From the NCBI GenBank assembly GCA_014382085.1, contig JACNKJ010000082.1:1-7526 (forward strand): a stretch of 7,526 nucleotides of DNA, written 5' to 3'. How positions within the stretch are numbered: position 1 is the first letter of the stretch; each line of letters begins with the position of its first letter. The notes under the pieces were generated by a model. It saw only the letters and a program-made list of their open reading frames with translations, made no database searches and had not been told where the DNA came from. Below, piece by piece: positions 6,204-7,526 of this stretch. This DNA is from a bacterium. GTDB lineage: Bacteria; Krumholzibacteriota; Krumholzibacteriia; JACNKJ01. Both the position numbers and the translations under genes were made by a program.

Positions 6204-7526
6204 TTAATCTCCTAGTTTCAGCGACAGTCCATCGAACTGTTTGCTTTCTTTGTGCGGATGATCCTCCAGAGCATGCCGGAGCGCCGCACGCAGATTGGCG
6301 TCATCCGCGAAGCCAGACTTCATGGCTTCGCGAATTCGTTTGCGAACTTCCCTGGCCGGACGATAGCGCAGGAGTCCTGCAAGGCGCGCTAGCTCCTCGG
6401 GCTTTTCTGACTCACTCCAAGCCCGAGCATAGTCGTCGCCCCATCCCTTGCGACGCTCCAGCGCTTCCTCGGCGGCCCAGCGCACAACATAGCTTTCATG
6501 CACGGCAAGCATTAAGAGCAGGTGCGGGGAACCCAGGCTCTGGGCATCCAGGCTGTAGGCGATTTCCTTGAGCAGCAAGGTCGAGCTGTCTTCGCTCTCT
6601 ACAAGCGCTTCGCAGTATCGCTCGAAGATCTTCAATTCGCCCTTGGACAAACCGTCCAGTCGTGAAAGCGCCGCCAGAGCACTAATCTGATCGCGCTCAT
6701 CTCGTGGATCGGAAAGCATGGCCATCAGTTCAGGGTAGGCTCGCGGGTCGCGAATGTTCTCCAAACTCCATGCCGCCAAGCGCCAGAATGACGGCACACC
6801 TTCACGCAGCACTTCCCGCAGTGGATCCACGGCGACAGCGCCATACTCGCGCATGAGATCCTTGAGGGTGTGACGCTCTCGTGCGGAATCCGTATTGAAG
6901 TGCGCGATGAGCACGGGAATGGCCGCGTGGGGATGAGCCATGAGCGAATCGTGTCCGGCCTTCTTCCAATTGGCGAATCGCGGTTCGCCGGCGGCGGCCA
7001 TGGTGAAGTATTCGTCCCATGTGCGGCGTTCCCCTTCATAGGGCAGAGGTTCGGCCAATTGCCATGCGGGACCCGCTGCGGGACCATCGAGATCCAGGCG
7101 GACGCCGCGGAAACTGCCGCGCTCGGCGCTGGGTTCTACGATCTCGCTGCGCCAGTCGTCGCCGCTGGCGTCCACGCAAAGGCCCAGGCTACCGAAGTGT
7201 CGTCGACGATTTCCGTAACCCGATGCGTTGGCGTTCTTGCCCAGGTAGCCGTCCGACCCCGCGGCGTCCAGGAGCACGCCGATTCCGTTGGCGTTGCCCG
7301 CGCCTTGGGCCAAGTCGTCGCAGCTATAGCGATCATTGCCCTCGGCGTCATAGAGCACGCCCATGGCCAGGTCGTGCCCGCAGCCCTGACCCACGCCATG
7401 GCAGGCGTAACTATCGTTGCCCGACTCATCCACGAGAGCGGCCAATGCCAAATGCACACCCGCGCCTTGGCCCCCGACCCCGATGGGACTACAGCTGATA
7501 TGGGTGCTTTTTATTACCATCAAACC
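6204..7526 (-). CDS. Partial protein with GND-Y solenoid repeats followed by HEAT-like repeats (5' end outside window)
   Basis: The frame is open to the window edge, so these 440 residues are the C-terminal part of a longer protein; the TTG and ATG codons near 7520 fall inside a degenerate repeat and are unlikely starts. Residues of about 14-125 carry four tandem units with the pattern GQGxG, six to eight variable residues, VLxDxxGNDxY. The first three units are 27-28 residues each and the last is longer and ends in GDDW. Such units probably stack as a beta-solenoid, and the acidic GND turn could bind calcium as RTX turns do, but that is inference. A linker with Trp-rich patches follows. From about residue 190 to the end, helical pairs such as PLREVLREGVPSFWRLAAWSLE and DPRAYPELMAMLSD read as HEAT/ARM-like repeats. 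No catalytic motif is seen. The role is unknown; a scaffold or surface-binding protein is plausible. It is followed by the hydrolase one base after its TAA. Confidence 0.8.
   Translation of the reverse strand, partial: GLMVIKSTHISCSPIGVGGQGAGVHLALAALVDESGNDSYACHGVGQGCGHDLAMGVLYDAEGNDRYSCDDLAQGAGNANGIGVLLDAAGSDGYLGKNANASGYGNRRRHFGSLGLCVDASGDDWRSEIVEPSAERGSFRGVRLDLDGPAAGPAWQLAEPLPYEGERRTWDEYFTMAAAGEPRFANWKKAGHDSLMAHPHAAIPVLIAHFNTDSARERHTLKDLMREYGAVAVDPLREVLREGVPSFWRLAAWSLENIRDPRAYPELMAMLSDPRDERDQISALAALSRLDGLSKGELKIFERYCEALVESEDSSTLLLKEIAYSLDAQSLGSPHLLLMLAVHESYVVRWAAEEALERRKGWGDDYARAWSESEKPEELARLAGLLRYRPAREVRKRIREAMKSGFADDANLRAALRHALEDHPHKESKQFDGLSLKLGD
7152..7487 (-). repeat. Four tandem coding repeats, 81-bp period
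   Basis: The codons for the GND-Y core (GNDSY at 7407-7421, GNDRY at 7326-7340, GSDGY at 7245-7259) are exactly 81 bp apart. The fourth core (GDDW, Trp codon at 7152-7154) is 93 bp further because of a four-residue insertion (NRRR region). The repeats are conserved at the protein level but quite diverged in DNA, so they are old duplications under selection, not a recent expansion. A fifth, degraded unit may run off the window edge. Confidence 0.85.

Noticed and set aside
6059..6571. Plus-strand open frame of 170 codons across the hydrolase/HEAT junction
   Set aside because: It is antisense to two well-supported genes, with low-complexity Arg/Pro/His-rich composition typical of shadow frames in GC-rich DNA.
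7152..7487. CRISPR or recent tandem duplication because of the 81-bp period
   Set aside because: The repeats are in frame, conserved only at protein level and contiguous without unique spacers, so they are coding repeats.
7518..7523. TTG/ATG near the right edge as the true start of the HEAT protein
   Set aside because: The frame is open to the last base, no ribosome site can be seen, and the codons fall in what aligns as a degenerate copy of the repeat, so the gene most likely continues outside the window.

Overview
The window looks like an ordinary chromosomal segment of a Gram-negative bacterium that makes menaquinone by the futalosine route. The evidence is the 3' part of mqnC at the left edge and a large secreted lipoprotein. 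Coding density is very high, base composition is moderately GC-rich, and Shine-Dalgarno sites of the AGGAG type are clear. A lineage cannot be assigned from sequence alone. The HEAT protein with GND-Y solenoid repeats and the metallopeptidase lipoprotein with a ZU5-like N-terminus suggest an FCB-group or deltaproteobacteria-like organism, but this is inference from familiarity with such proteins. I see no tRNA, rRNA, CRISPR array, insertion sequence, integrase or phage gene.

Layout. (1) 1-720, plus: C-terminal two thirds of MqnC. (2) 722-2842, minus: a 706-residue putative lipoprotein with a ZU5-like segment and an HELFH zinc-metallopeptidase domain, convergent with mqnC across one base. (3) 2843-3037: the only sizeable intergenic gap (195 bp), a divergent promoter region carrying two similar TGCTAGC(A/T)T elements facing opposite ways. 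(4) 3038-5372, plus: a tight four-gene run of queG (epoxyqueuosine reductase), an AHSA1/SRPBCC protein, a GNAT acetyltransferase and a free methionine-(R)-sulfoxide reductase. Its junctions are TAAATG, GTGA and ATGA, which imply one transcript and translational coupling. (5) 7526-5369, minus: a partial solenoid/HEAT-repeat protein followed one base later by an alpha/beta hydrolase. The hydrolase and the sulfoxide reductase converge on a shared CTAG that gives a TAG stop on both strands.

How the parts fit. The queG operon joins the last step of queuosine tRNA modification, done by an oxygen-sensitive Fe-S/cobalamin enzyme, with repair of free oxidised methionine and two small generic proteins. 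A shared oxidative-stress theme is possible but not shown by sequence. The HEAT/hydrolase pair is a second apparent operon whose promoter lies outside the window. The lipoprotein gene stands alone. I do not see a convincing undescribed multi-gene system. The least understood items are the solenoid-HEAT protein and the metallopeptidase lipoprotein.
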